The translations under genes and the position numbers were made by a program. Under the pieces are notes generated by a model that ran no database searches, had not been told where the DNA came from, and saw only the letters and a list, made by a program, of their open reading frames with translations. A stretch of 64,000 nt of DNA from Colias croceus (taxonomy: Eukaryota; Arthropoda; Insecta; Lepidoptera; Pieridae). The DNA is taken from positions 9,734,001 through 9,798,000 of the forward strand of contig NC_059539.1 in NCBI RefSeq assembly GCF_905220415.1. Reading direction: 5' to 3'. Below are positions 13,401 to 28,400 of the stretch, one piece after another; position 1 is the first letter of the stretch; each line of letters begins with the position of its first letter.

Positions 13401-16400
13401 TCTTCAAGGTACGATTTATTCACGAACAAAGAGATTATTCATTGTTGTATGATAATCAGCTTTGCACCTTCTGTACAAATAGACCAAGAAAATTTATTTT
13501 GCTTTGAAAATTTGTCTTTGTCTATCTATCTACTTTTTATACTATCTTTTTTTTTACAATTTTATATTTAAATTTTAATTGTATGAAGGTTTATTCTATT
13601 TAGTAATTTCATCATTCATGATTATAGAATTTTTCTATCAAATCTATTTTCTCTCAGGGTCTAGCTTCATGCGGCGCTTGGTCTTGCTTCGACGAGTTCA
13701 ACCGCATCGATCTCGAAGTGCTATCAGTAGTGGCTCAGCAGATCCTGTCCATACAACGCGGAATTAACTCGGGAGCCACTGAACTGTTGTTTGAAGGGAC
13801 CTTGCTGCACCTGGACAAGAGCTGTGCAGTGTTTATTACGATGAACCCTGGGTATGCAGGAAGATCGGAGCTGCCGGATAACTTAAAGGTTGGTATTCTG
13901 TCGCGATCAAGGTCATCCTTATGCAGCGTGTAGTCAAGACCACTTTCCTCGATGAGTTCAACCGCATCGACCTGGAAGTGCTATCTGTAGTGGCTCAGCA
14001 GATCCTGTCCATCCAACGCGGTATTAACTCTGGAGCCACTGAACTGCTGTTTGAGGGCACTCTGCTGCACCTGGACAAGAGCTGTGCGGTGTTTATCACG
14101 ATGAACCCTGGTTATGCTGGACGGTCGGAACTGCCGGATAATTTGAAGGTTGGTGGTGGTTTTCGGTAATATAGATCATTATTAGCATCATGTGTGAGTA
14201 GTTCTACGATTAGAGCTCGGCATTCTTCTTTCTTTTGTCAAAGACAGCCCTCTTTGATAAAAGAAAGAAGAATGCCGATTTTGCTAAAAATGAAGTTGGC
14301 GTTGTACTATAATCGGCTATTTGACATATTTTAGTATCTCTACCAAGAAATGTACGATTAAAAAAAATTACAATTTCATGATAATAAAAATCGAAATAAC
14401 TTAAAAGTCCTCGCCCTTGTCGATATCACCTACTATGCAGAATCAGGAAGTGATTCGTATACATTTTTAGTAACCTACAACTAGAATGGTGATAAAGGCT
14501 TGATAAACATTTATAACAATCATACTTGAAACAGGATATAAAAATTAACCGAACCTTTTATTTCACAGGCGCTATTCCGCTCAGTGGCCATGATGGTGCC
14601 GGATTATGTGTTAATATCTGAAATCGAACTTTACGCCTTTGGCTATTTGAACGCTAAGCCCCTCGCTGTGAAAATCGTCGCTACGTACCGGCTGTGCTCT
14701 GAACAATTATCCTCGCAGAGTCATTACGATTATGGTAAGTATATACCCAATGTTTAAATAATTATAACTGTTATATTTTATGTTATAATTATTATCGTTC
14801 TATGTTTATTGGGATCTTACGTAAATTTTTACTTAAATTTTCGCAATTAATACTAATACGCGAAAACGTAAAAATAGGAATGCGTGCGGTAAAATCAGTG
14901 CTTAGAGCTGCCGGTGCTTTGAAGCTGAGATACCCAGATGAAGATGAAGATGTTATCCTGTTACGGTCAATTAAGGACGTCAATTTGCCCAAGTTCTTGG
15001 AACATGATGTACCCCTGTTTATGGTAAGTTTCATTTTAATGTTCGGCAAAATAATTTTTACTGTCATTATCCTTTTTGCACATATTTCTACAAAAATCAC
15101 GTCACAATATATTTTAATCAAGTAATTATGATTATTTCTAAAGTATATAAAACGTATTAAATGAAACTATTAACACATGGTTGGCGTTTCACATATAAGT
15201 AAAACATTCAAAGGCAAGGGTCCAAGCCCCATGTCGAATTCTGTTGTTATTGGGTGCTCTAATGAGGAATTCATCAGTCAGACAAGAGTTTGGAATTATG
15301 CCCAGAGCGCAATAAATTTGCTCTCAGTCGGGGCATGGACTTAAATATACTGATGAAATGTGGGTGTAGAAATATGTTGTGGCCTTTAAAATACTATTGT
15401 AATTAAATAGAATGTTAAAGAACATTATTATTATCTTTAACATTCTATTCTATTAATGTGAAGAATCGAATGATACAGCGGTTCTTTTTGATAAGTTAGG
15501 GATCATCACGACGTGGAATAATCAGTGATTCAGTAATTCGTGATTCATCATGAAAAGGTTGCCCACACAGGTTTATTTATTTTAAATTTATTGTAAAAAT
15601 ATCATAATTTATTTTTCTTCTTGTATATTTGAACAGAACACAATTTGTATCCACTTTTCAGCAGTCAGTCAATATAGGCGTTATCCTTTCCTGTTTTTAG
15701 CATTTACATGTTCAGTTTTCATTCGCTATCTAATGCCTATAAACGAGTTACCATTCCAATGGCTTTGACCACAAATATATACTCAGGGTATTATCGGTGA
15801 CCTGTTCCCCGGCTTGCCACTACCACAAGCTGGTCTGCCGCACCTCGTAGCGTGTTTACGCGAAGTTTGCGGACCGCTCAACTTGCAGGCTAATGACTTC
15901 TTTGTGGAGAAGGTATGTATGATGGATGGTTGGAGGAGTTGGTAGAAATTAAATGGTACAGCTAGGTTTTGTTATAGCTGAAGTTTTTTTTGGACCATTG
16001 ATTTTAAATTCCTTACTCAAATGAACGAAATTTGTTCATATAATATTCCTAGGATCCTTACAATATTTTTTGGAAATTTTATTTAATTTAAATTTTATTC
16101 GCACATTTTCTGGTTTCTGTAAAATATGTAGGTACTGCAACTATACGAGATGATACTTGTTCGCCACGGGCTGATGTTGGTGGGACTTCCGTTCTCGGGA
16201 AAAACAAAATGCTACCACGCGCTCGGACATGCATTGGCTTTAGTGTCTGAAAAGGTAATAATATTTTTATATGTTATTGTGGCCTGATTTGACAATTAAA
16301 TTGATTTTCCATAATTTTTGCTCTCGATCTTTGACTAAATTACAATTTACTCCCAACATTTCGATGTTGATTTCTGTTCAGGATTATTTAGCCTTAAGAA

Positions 16401-19400
16401 ATGCCTATTATTATCTCGGTGTTAGTCCTCTCCCAGAAAATAATGACCTTATTACAGGGTCTAATGGACGAGAACGCAGTGGAATGGACAGTAATAAACC
16501 CCAAGTCGATAACCATGGGCCAGTTGTACGGGCAGTTCGACCCGGTATCGCACGAGTGGTCGGACGGGATTCTGGCCGTTAGCTATCGCGCTTTTGCTGT
16601 CTCTACTAATAATAATAGGTAATGTTGTGGTCTATGTCAGTCTAAGATAAACCCCCAATTCGATCACGTCAAGCTGTTTGATAATACATACTTTATTGAA
16701 TATCTTTAAAGAATGGCGTTATTGGTTTGATCTATGTTGCTTGGCAAAATGGAAAATTCATAAGAATAATCAGAATATTCTGCTTTGTAATATTACAATT
16801 CCGTTAGAGCTAGTGAAAAAATGGTACTTATAAGCAATCAAACTCAATAAAATTATTATCTATAAAAACTATAGTAGAGCCATTTTAATAGGCAACATTT
16901 GACAGTTCAACAAAATTCAACAACGTAACCTAGTAACGACGACATAGAATAACATGATATTTCGTTTTGTTAGAACTGCACATTTGCTTAAATTTTTTCA
17001 ATTACGATTACATATTTATAATAATAATGACCGATAGAAGTTATTTTAAGATTTCATTTTACTGATAAACCATCCTAAACATAATAAAAAATTTCTGAAT
17101 TGAAGAACTGACGTCGCTACAATTTTGTGTCAATAAACCTTTTTTCTTTTTAAATACTAGAGACGTTACTCTAAAAATCGAAATCTGACATCTAGAATCG
17201 AATGCATTGATTACTTGAGAATAAAAATCATCATAAATTAAAAAATTCGATTGACAAATGTTTCAAATCCGTATCGATTAATACACTTTAATCGATGTTT
17301 TTAAGCAGGTTACCTCTCTTCGAAGATAAAATTGATAGACGTCAAATGTTGCCTATTAAATTGGCTCGACTATAAAATCCATTAATTTAGACCACTTTAC
17401 GTTTCACTGACCTAAAGATGTGTATTAACCATGTGGCGACTAAACCTAAATAGCGTTTAATTGGATTTTCTTCGTCGTACCCGACAATAGAACTTTCGAA
17501 CAACAACCATTAAGGCCTAAACGGCTATCCATCTGCTAGTTTAAATTGGTTGAAAATTTTTGTTAGCTGAAAACTATTTTTCAACATTGTCACATGTGTA
17601 CCATTTTTTCCTCCAAATATACGAAAATTAATTTGCACTTACATAATTAATGATAAAATACAATATTGAAGTGCAGATTTCCTTTATATTAACGCCCCTG
17701 AATGCTGATTTATAGAATATACAGATAATAATACTTGAAAAGATTTGTGCCAATATTATGCCCAAAATTGTAACTCTCTAGAAAATGGTTAGTCTTCGAC
17801 GGTCCAGTGGACGCGATTTGGATCGAGAACTTGAACACAGTGCTGGATGACAACAAGAAGTTGTGCCTCATGAGCGGCGAGATCATCCAGCTGGCGCCTA
17901 CCACCAACCTGATGTTCGAGCCGATGGACTTGGAAGCGGCCTCGCCGGCTACGGTAAGATCTTAATAACGGAATTTTAAAAATTTCAAGCAACATAGATT
18001 AGAGAATATACAAAAAAATGAATGCTCACTTTACGCAAAAATATTGTAATCCATCCCTTGTGTATTTTTACAGATATATCTTGACATTAGACACAAAGTT
18101 ATAAAAATTTAGGGCATAATGTCCTAAAAAGAACGCTTGTTTTAGGATATATCGAATTTGATTAAGTTGCGAATGTTTATTGTTTTTTATTTTTATTACA
18201 TTGACAATTGACAATTCTCTTTAAAACTCTGGTACATTTTAAACTTGTTTTTAAAATATGTTTTTAGCAACTAAACTTTGTCATTTAACGAATGTTTACT
18301 ACAAATACGAGACTCTTCTGACCACCAGGTGTCCCGCTGCGGCATGATATACATGGAGCCCAAAGGTCTGGGCTGGAAGTGCCTGCTGGAGTCGTGGCTG
18401 AACACGCTCCCGCGCGCTCTGCACGGCTTCAGCCGCAACGTGGTGCGCGCGCTCTTCACGCGCTTCCTCTCGCCGCTGCTCTGGCTCGTCGAGTACTCGG
18501 GGCTGGTGAAGGTGAGTGAGGGTGGGGGGTAGGGGGGATACACACGACACACGATACACGTTACACACGATACACGTGACACACGATACACGTTACACAC
18601 GATACACGTTACACACGATACACGTGACACACGATACACATGACACGTGATACACGTGACACACGATACACATGACACGTGATACACGTGACACACGATA
18701 CACGTTACACACGATACACGTGACACACGATACACATGACACGTGATACACGTGACACACGATACACGTGAACACATAGACCCAAAAGGCTCCGACTGGA
18801 AGTGCCTGCTAGAGTCGTGGCTGAACACAACAACATACGCATTCATGATACACACGTGTTCGTAGTTGAAGAGAACGAACACACTCATAATACACATGAG
18901 AACATTGTACAGGTACAGGGGGCCTGAACCCCAATTCAATGTGGAAAATTAATGTATGAATTCAAATAAAGATTAGTATTTAGCAAGCAAAAACAAACTC
19001 AGGATACACATGAGCGTGTAATAATTGATAGGAACAAAATCACAATACACATGAACACGTAGTAGTTGAAAAGAACGGACCGACTCATGATACATATGAT
19101 TTTATAAAATTGAAATGTAAAAGTGCCCTATTCACAAAACTTCAATTTTATTTTGGTATTGATTGCAATACCAAATCCAATATATTAGGTTCAGTATATT
19201 ATTTATTGATCTATGATAAGTATAGGTATTGTATTCGTGATATGTTATTCATTTTCATTCCATAGCAAATGTACGTGACATCTCGGTCGAATTTAGTGGT
19301 GGCGTGTATGAATTTATTCGACACATTTATGGACGACTTCAACGATGACAAATATATGGAGCAGATCTCAGATCTCGACGTGCGAGCTCAACTCGAGGTA

Positions 19401-22400
19401 TTTATTTAAATCCTAGCCATTTTAAACCAATAAATAAACCTTTATGTGTGAGTATCATACTTTTTAAATAAAATATTATTCTTAGGGTGTCTTTTTCTTC
19501 TCGTGTATTTGGTCAATTGGAGCCACTTTGGAAGCAAACAGTCGTCCAAAGTTTGATATGATGTTCCGCGGATTGCTCGAAAAGGAATTTCCTGAAAAGG
19601 TATTGTTGTTAATTTTACATCTGCTTGAATATAAAATATTTTTAAAGTTCGTTTTTAAGGCTAGAAAAAGCAATAATTTATAATAAAAACTTTACATTTT
19701 AGGTCATAGAAGCGTTGAATTATCCCCGAGAGATCCCGAAACCGGAGAAGCAGTACATATTCTCTTTGCCAAAAGAAGGACTTGTATATGATTATCGTTT
19801 CATAAAAGAGGTATTTTAGCTAAAAGCTGCTAGTTCAAAATATGAATGAATATGATTTGTCATATGTAAAAGTGATATTGAAAAATTCAAATTTTGTAAT
19901 TTTTTCTTTAAAATAAAAATGGTGTTTACTTATAAACATCAACAACATATTGATGTTGTATTGTATTGATGTTACCATACTAATAACGAATTGGAAAGTT
20001 ATCATCAACAAAAGAAATTTCCAGGGTAAAGGAAAATGGAAGCCCTGGCAAGATGACGTGGTTTCCGCACCTCCCATTAGCAGGGACACCCCACCTAACC
20101 AGATCCTGGTGACAACCCTGGACAGTGTGAGATACTTGGCGCTGTTCAAGTTGCTGGTCACTCATCATAAAGCAGTGATGATGGTTGGACCCACTGGGAC
20201 GGGGAAGTCTTCGTATATTATTGTGAGTGAAGCGTGAGGGTGTAGAAATTAGGTGCTTATTAGTGATCAGGATTCAGGCATATTTCATAATATTCCGAGC
20301 CTCTGCTTCGAGCTGATGCTTGTCTAGTAGTGAATTTGTTGTTAGGTATGGGGCCCATTCTTTATTTTACTTATTTTTCAAATTGTGACGAAATATATAA
20401 TACTTATGGAAGTATTAAGCTATTGCATAGCTTCTATCGCGGGCTTTCTATAGCTTTACCGCGGCAGTCCCCGAGTGCCACACGTCTTTTTTTGTGTACT
20501 AGTGCTATAGAGTACAAAAAAATGATAATGTTGCAGGATTTTCTTGTGAAAAGAGTGGACACCAGAGTGTACAAAGCTCTAATAATGGCATTTTCCGCTC
20601 AAACCAATTGCAACCAAACCCAAGATATAATCATGGGAAAACTGGACAAGAGAAGAAAAGGTTTGTGTTTATTTATTTTTAACATATAATGTAAAAATAT
20701 ACGGTAAGATTTACCTATATATTTTTTGAAAAATGGCACTGACATAGATACGTTAAGTCATATTAGTGTCGCTTGTGCGCGGATGAATTTTATTCATGCT
20801 AATATAACAGGTGTCACTGTTGTTTGAAAAATTGCTCCGAGGAGCTTAAGGTGCTATTGCTCAAAAATTGTATGGTCATTTTCACATTATTTTTTATTTA
20901 ACAACGTTGCTTTTATCTAATATATAAAAATCAATGCCACTTTTCCTTGTAATTCCATAACTCGAGAACGGCTGAACCGATTTCGATAATTCTTTTTTTA
21001 TTATATTCCTTGAAGTACGAGGATGGTTCTTATGTAGAGAAAACGTTAATATGTACCACGGGCGAAGCCGGGGCGGACCGCTAGTGGTTTTATAAATTTT
21101 AGATACCATTTTAGAGACCAATACAAATTGATGAATTTAAGGTTGAAATCAGAAATGTGGAGCTTTTGATATTTCATAATTTTAAGAGCATTTGGTATTA
21201 CTTAAACACATTTTTACATCTCAGCTCCAAACGGAGTATATCATTTTTCTTAGTTGCTCTAAAAAAATGTCATATGCGATGCCTTAAGGCGTGTTCGGCC
21301 CCACAATCGGGTGTTACGCATGGTGTTAATACTAGGATATTTCCGTCTGCTCTCCTCTAACAAATAATATGTGCTGTTTTTCGTTTTTTCTGTGAGTTTA
21401 TCCGTTCGCCTCTAACGAATATCATATTATGCGATGCCTTAAGGCGTGTTCGGTCCCCCGATCGGTTGCCACTGCGTGGTGTTCGTGGACGACGTGAGCA
21501 TGCCGCAAGCGGAGACGTACGGCGCGCAGCCGCCCATCGAGGTGCTGCGGCAGGGCATCGACCTCGGCCTGTGGTACGACCGCAAGACCAACGTCGCGAT
21601 GCACCTTATTGACGTGCAGGTACGTGTACCGCACGGGTACGTACACACACACACACACACGTACAGATACACACACTAGCGCTCACTCAACACTGCATCG
21701 ATGTGCGAAACACAAAACTCTCAATTACGCAAACACACACACTTTATAGCGCTCACTAATTGACGTTGCCAAGTAACTCATCGACGTGCAAATGTGCAGG
21801 TACGCGTACTGGTTATGGTACACACAAAACAAACACGTACCATACACAAACACATACACTAGCGCTCACTGGCCCGCAGCGCTAAACACAATTCATTGAC
21901 AAAATATTATGCAGATATACATAGATAGTTATGTCTCGCTTTGTTCACCCGGAATATTATCTTTAATAGTTTTTTTATTGTCTGTTTGTAAATGATTACA
22001 ATAATGAATGAGAAATAAACTTTTCTAGTGGTAGTCATTTAACTATTTTATACTTATTACTTGGGATAATAATGAAAATAATAAATACTTATGTGTATTT
22101 ACAATTTACATCAGTATCTATCGAAAACTACAGCATATTATGCAACTTTTATTCCAGTTTATGTGTGCAATGGGTAAGCCGACGCCCGGCGCGAAGTTGG
22201 TGACGCCGCGGTTCTCGCGACACTTTTCGTTCTTCTGCATCGACGAGTTTGACGACGAAACTCTGCAAGTTATATTCGGCAGGATTATGTTGTGGCATCT
22301 TGACACTAGGTTCGATAGTGTACTTTATTATGTACATATAAAATATCGAAACGTAGTAGAATTTTTTTTAATAATTCATGAAAGCCTCAACGGATTTTAC

Positions 22401-25400
22401 ATATTATGTTTTGTTTGTTGAATTTGTCGTTGCTGGGTTTAGGATGATAAAAAGGAGCGTGTGTACCGAGCACACGTGTCAGTGATGCTTCTTTAGCAAG
22501 ATTCAAAGATACAAACTCTTACTCTCAACATGCCTAATGAAATTTCATGAAAAAAAATCTTTTAAAAGTCCGAAAAACCAATAAAAAAAAATTGTAGCAG
22601 GCAAAACAACTTATTTTATTTAAAATAGTAAGTCTTAATACATAAATTATTTCCGATTTTTTTTAAACATCGTTTTCATAGGGGTTTCTCCAAAGAATTC
22701 GACCCGTGCATCGACGAGCTAGTGGCCGGCACACTGGAAGTGTACAAGCAGTGCCGGCTCAACCTGCTGCCGACGCCCTCCAAGTCGCATTACACGTTCA
22801 ATCTGCGAGATTTCTCCAGAGTCATCCTGGTACGTGGTGTAATAACTTTGTTCTTGCCGCAAATTACGCGCGATTTGTTTAGATTTTATGCTAATTTGCC
22901 GTTTTCTCGCGGTGTACTCGGTTTTCTTTGTAACAATTTAGCTTGCAAGATTTAAACTTGTTATAATTTATGTGCATGTTAAGTTGTGTTTTTCAAACTG
23001 ATGTTGTGAGAACATCTGTGGATTTGTTTCTATTACAGAAAAGAGATCAGTAAATTATAGTATAGAGCAAAATATTAAAATTTTGATAATTAACGCCGTT
23101 AGTACACCGACGCATTCGCGAGCGGCAGCGAAACAACGAAAAATTTGTCGGTAGTATGGCAGGTTTTCGCATATGATATGTCTCACTCTAGCACATAGAT
23201 AGATGAAATAGTTGCGTCCTTGTCAGTATTGTTTCGCAAGGAACTGCGAAATGGCCATGAAAACATTGCTGTTTACTAACGTTACGAAGATATTTCGCTA
23301 CGCAGTAGTTTCGCAGAGATTCGCTGCCGCAAGCGAATGCGTCGGTGTACTAACAGCGTAACTGTGACAATGTGTATTTTTGCTAATAAACAACCAAACG
23401 AATCTGAATAATCACAGTATGTCTGACTATCCGCTCGTGTAAGATTTACTGAAACTAACAACATGTTACAGGACAGCTCAGTGTTAATATCCAACTTGAC
23501 AGTATTCACACAAATATTAAGGCATCCCACTCTTATTACTAAGTTACGTATACTCGTCACGAATCCATACTCCATACTAATATTATAAATGTGAAAGTAA
23601 CTCTGTCTGTCTGTTACTCAATCACGCCTTAACTACTGAACCAATTTGTATGAAATTTGGTATAGAGATATTTTGATACCCGAGAAAGGACATAGGATAG
23701 GTTTTATCCCGAAAATCCCACGGGAACGGGAACTATGCGGGTTTTTCTTTGACTGCGCGGGCGATGCCGCGGGTGGAAAACTAGTTACCTATAACTCTTA
23801 AGAAAACTACCTAAGATTTATCTTACCATACAAACGAACAGGGTGTTCTTCTATCCGTGCCAGAAGTAACTCCCGACCTGCAATCCATCAAACGGCTTTG
23901 GGTACACGAGTGCTTACGCGTGTTCTCCGACCGCCTGGTGGAAGAGCGCGATAGGCAATGGCTCGTCACGTGCTTACGGGAAGCTACCAAGAATAACTTG
24001 AATGATGACTTCGATAAAATGCTCTCAAGATTGCTCACGAATCCTAATGAAAAGGTAGGTGGGAGGTGGAGGTAGGAAAAGATGTTCAAGGTGAGTCGAA
24101 TTGTTTAGGATGGTAGAATAAGTGGCTGGTGCAGGAACGCGATAGAAAGTGGCTCGTCACATGTTTAAGGGAACCTACGAAGAATAACTTGAATGATGAT
24201 TTCGATAAGATGCTTGGAGGTTGCTCACGAATCCTAATGAGAAGGTAAGAACTGACAGCTGTAGAGCTGTTCGTTAATGATGAGGCAGTCATTGCGTAGG
24301 ATGGTGTACTACCGGCTTGTATTCGACAAGCGACTGTGGTAAAATGAAATTTTATTCTACTTTACTTTTACTTTACTTTTACTTTTCAATTTACGGGATG
24401 ACATTTCAAATGACTGGTTTCATAAAACTGAACTGATAGATTTATACTGAAAATGATAGGAAAGAGTAGCCCATGGAACAATGATTAGTTAGTTGTGATT
24501 AAAACTTTTAGAACAATGTATCGGTGTTTAATGAATCTTTAAACTTTATGTGCAGCACGATGTAGTCATACTTTATCTTATAAATCCTAATGTTCAACAG
24601 ATAACAGATCTGCATCTTCGCAACCTGATATATTGCGATTTCGCCAACCCAAAAGTGGACACGAGATTTTATATGGAGACAACAAATATGGAACACTTGA
24701 ATTCGACCGTCGACGCTTTCCTCGTCGAGTTCAATAATATGTCCAAAAAACCTATGAACCTTGTGCTTTTCAGGTATGATAAAATTTCAGTCTGAACATA
24801 TTATTATGTTTCCTTGTCTTATTCCTCTGTAATGTCTCAATATAACTTTTTGCGAGGTAAGGAGAAAAATTTATCACTGTAGGTACATTAATATGTTTCG
24901 TTTTTCATGACTATCAAAACAAGAAATAGCAGGATATAGCGGGATACGTAACATTTAAAATAAATATAATCTAAAATTCCCCTTTGGTGAAAACGAAACA
25001 AAAGTTCTGAAACTTTTTTTCAAAAAGCTACAACCGAAACCTCGTCGAATACGTGAGCTGCATAAAGCTAGCCGATCGGTATCAAAATAAATAAATCTCT
25101 CGATATTTACATAGATTTTCCATTACACTCGCTCGTCTGTTTGTGTTGACGGAATAAAGTGGATAGTGCAATTATTATAGTTGCTGTAAATGTGATTTCA
25201 TCGAGTACAGAATAGTAATAGGTATTTATATTTTAGATATTTGTTAACCTAGGTTAAGGTTACATTTTAGGGATAAAAATAAAACGAAAGTTGTTTTTTC
25301 ATTCCCATTTTTATTTTATAACAAACGAAATAAAATAATACACAATTATTACACAAACTAACGAATAGATAAATTTTCAGACATTGACAGACGAATACTT

Positions 25401-28400
25401 CTTGCTAAAAATCATAAATATGAAATTTCAACAAAAAAAAAAACGACAACCAACCAGACGAATTGAAAATTCTGTAAAAGTGTGTGCCGAGCACATGTTT
25501 CAGAAGTGAAACTTCTTTGGCAAAATTCAAAGCTACCAATATTATGCCTTACTTTATGACGTGACGGTATTGCCATGTCGCGACGCGACGCATTACTTCA
25601 AATAGCAAAAATTTGTGTATGGAAAAATAGTAAATACACTACACGTCAGGTTCGCGATCGAGCACGTGTCGCGTATCTGCCGCGTGCTCACACAGCCGCG
25701 GTCGCACGCGCTGCTCGTGGGGCTCGGCGGCTCGGGCAGACAGTCGCTCACACGTCTCGCCGCGCACATCAACGAGTACGATCTGTTTCAGGTGGGTGGG
25801 GTTGTACTGTGTGACGTGTAGCTTGACTTGTACGGGTATCATATTTTGTTTTGCACATATTATGTACCATAATATACCATACTAGCTGTGCCGCGCGGTT
25901 TCCAAACAATGGACTATTGTTAATTATTTAAAATAAGAATTTAAAAAATATATTCATGAGTTTTCAATCTATAGTGGTTTAAAGTTAACTCAAAAATGGA
26001 GCATTTTCGTAAATTTTCTAAAAAATCTTAGAGAAAGTGTAAGAAATGTTATAGTATGCTATATATTCGTGATCTACTCAATAAGCTCTTTCATTTGATA
26101 CCACACACGACATGTTTTGGAAATTTTTATTTTTTTCTTTGTATGCCATATTTAATTACCCGGGTGGGGGGAGGGAGACCACAAAACTGGTTGGCAACAT
26201 CTGTCTATAGGATGTCTGGGATCTATACAATATATATCAGAAGTCAGATTTAGGTCCGCTATTTTTGCAAACGAACATCTCCTTGGAGCCTGCTCTATTT
26301 ATGAGCCTATTCATTACAATCAAACAAACAAACTTTTCCTCTTTATAATATTAGTGTAGATACCCTAGACTCTCCAAACATGCTTTATACCATTTACCAT
26401 CATGTAGAATAGAATTTATTTATTCGCAGCAAAAAGGAACTACACAAAAATATACTCTGTACCTACACATCTTGTACTCTGTACTGTATGTACCACATAC
26501 TGTTTACCATGTAACTCTGCGCTCTATAGTTTTGACATTGGTTTTTTACACGCTACATAATACAGTTTGCTCATCACTCACCATGCATTTTGTATTCTGC
26601 ACCTTTCACATTTGATGTAGTACTATGTCAAATTGCAGGACTGACATTGATTTGTTGTTGTTGTGTTGGTACAAATAAATACCCAATGGAAGCTTTATTC
26701 ATTTAATTTTATCTAGATTGTATTTAGATTTTTATAATTTTTAAAATCTTACAAATATAACATAATACAAATATAATATCATGCAGGTGGAAATGAGTCG
26801 AACATACGGTAAAACAGAATGGAGGGAGGACTTGAAAACGCTCCTGCGGAAATCTAGCACTCCAGACTTACACATGGTGTTCTTGTTTATTGAATCACAG
26901 GTGCGCTCGCATGTTTATTTTAAAGAATGTGAAAATACAATAGAAAATTATTTTTTCATTCACAGCTCTTAGTTGAAAATATTAATTCAACCGGAAAACA
27001 TTAATTATATATTGAAATTGACGATAAAGTTTTTTCCACTTTAGATACACGGAAAACATTAATTGAAAACTGTTTTTTTTTCTACATCAACGATGGCAGC
27101 TTTTTCTAATTAAAATTATGAATATTTATTTTATTTTTTATTCAGATTAAAGAAGAAGGTTTCTTGGAAGATGTGAACAATATGTTGAATTCAGGTGAAG
27201 TACCGAATATATTTGGAGCGGACGAAAAGGCAGAATTGTGCGAAAAAATGAGAGTGGTACGTGTTTGTTATTTTTATGTTATTTAATATTACACCCCTTG
27301 TGTTATAGAAACCAATATATGTCGAAGTAAGACTGCAAATATCTTAGAAATAGCAGTCAAGAGCCTGGAAATATGGAGCATTGATAACACAGTTCATTTG
27401 GCCCGTAAAATGTGTTCTCGGAAAGAAATATCGCAATATTTTTCAATGAGCAAATATTTTAGCGAGTATTGTGATTGTTAAAATTTAAGCTTTATTTATT
27501 TGAGTGAGTTCTGTAGAAAGAATTATTAAGAAGTTTCATGTTAAATTGATTATTCCGTAGATATCATAATACCTATGTTTATTTAATTCTGCGATTCTGT
27601 TTTGTTTGAAGGAATTTTTAAAAAAAAAATCATTTCTATAATAACTTTGTGTAAATCTTAACTATTACATTATGAATTCAGCTAATTGTGATGTTTTTAA
27701 AAAACATTTGTAATAGAATATACAAAGTATCCATGTAATTTTATGAAACTTCTGGAAAACGAAACGAAGAATTGGTCCTACGAGAAGCTTCCTGTCGAAA
27801 AATCTAGAAGAAATATCCGTTGGCACTACGCGCACTTCGTGTGGATAGTGTGATGTAAGTTTCTATTGACACGAAGTACGCGTACAGTGCCGCCGGATAC
27901 ATCACGTACGAAGAAATTGCGAGATGTCGATTTTCAAGACTTTTTGTATTTTTCTGAATGTATTTTCTAAAACTTACTTTCTGTAACTGTATTTTCTAAT
28001 GTAATTTTATAATGTTTTAAGTTTGATTATAAAACATTATTATTAATTATATTTTTTAAAGGAAATTCACTTTAGAAGAATCGTTTGTATTTTGAAAGAT
28101 GTTAGATTTTTATTAAACCTTCCTGAAATCTAGTTTTGTGGAGTTCTCGCGATTCTGCCAATAAAGCCGATACTGCATAATATGTTTGTTTAAATGAAAA
28201 ACAGTAGAAGTAACACACGTATGACGCGAACAACAATACATCTCTGACGCGAATAACAGTACACGTCAGACGCAAACAACAGTACACCTCTAACGCGAAC
28301 AACACTACAAATCTGTCATGAATAACACTACGCATCTGACATACATATATCTGACATGCATAATAACACTACATGTCTCACATGAACAACACTACACATC

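Noticed and set aside
18271..18939. A 222-residue minus-strand frame rich in Cys and Val
   Set aside because: It runs antisense through exon 32 and the CACACGATACACGT minisatellite; its repeats mirror the DNA array.
27814..27893. Imperfect inverted repeat around CACTACGCGCACTTCGTGT
   Set aside because: The arms pair over about 20 bases with mismatches and gaps and no target duplication was found; too weak to call as an element.
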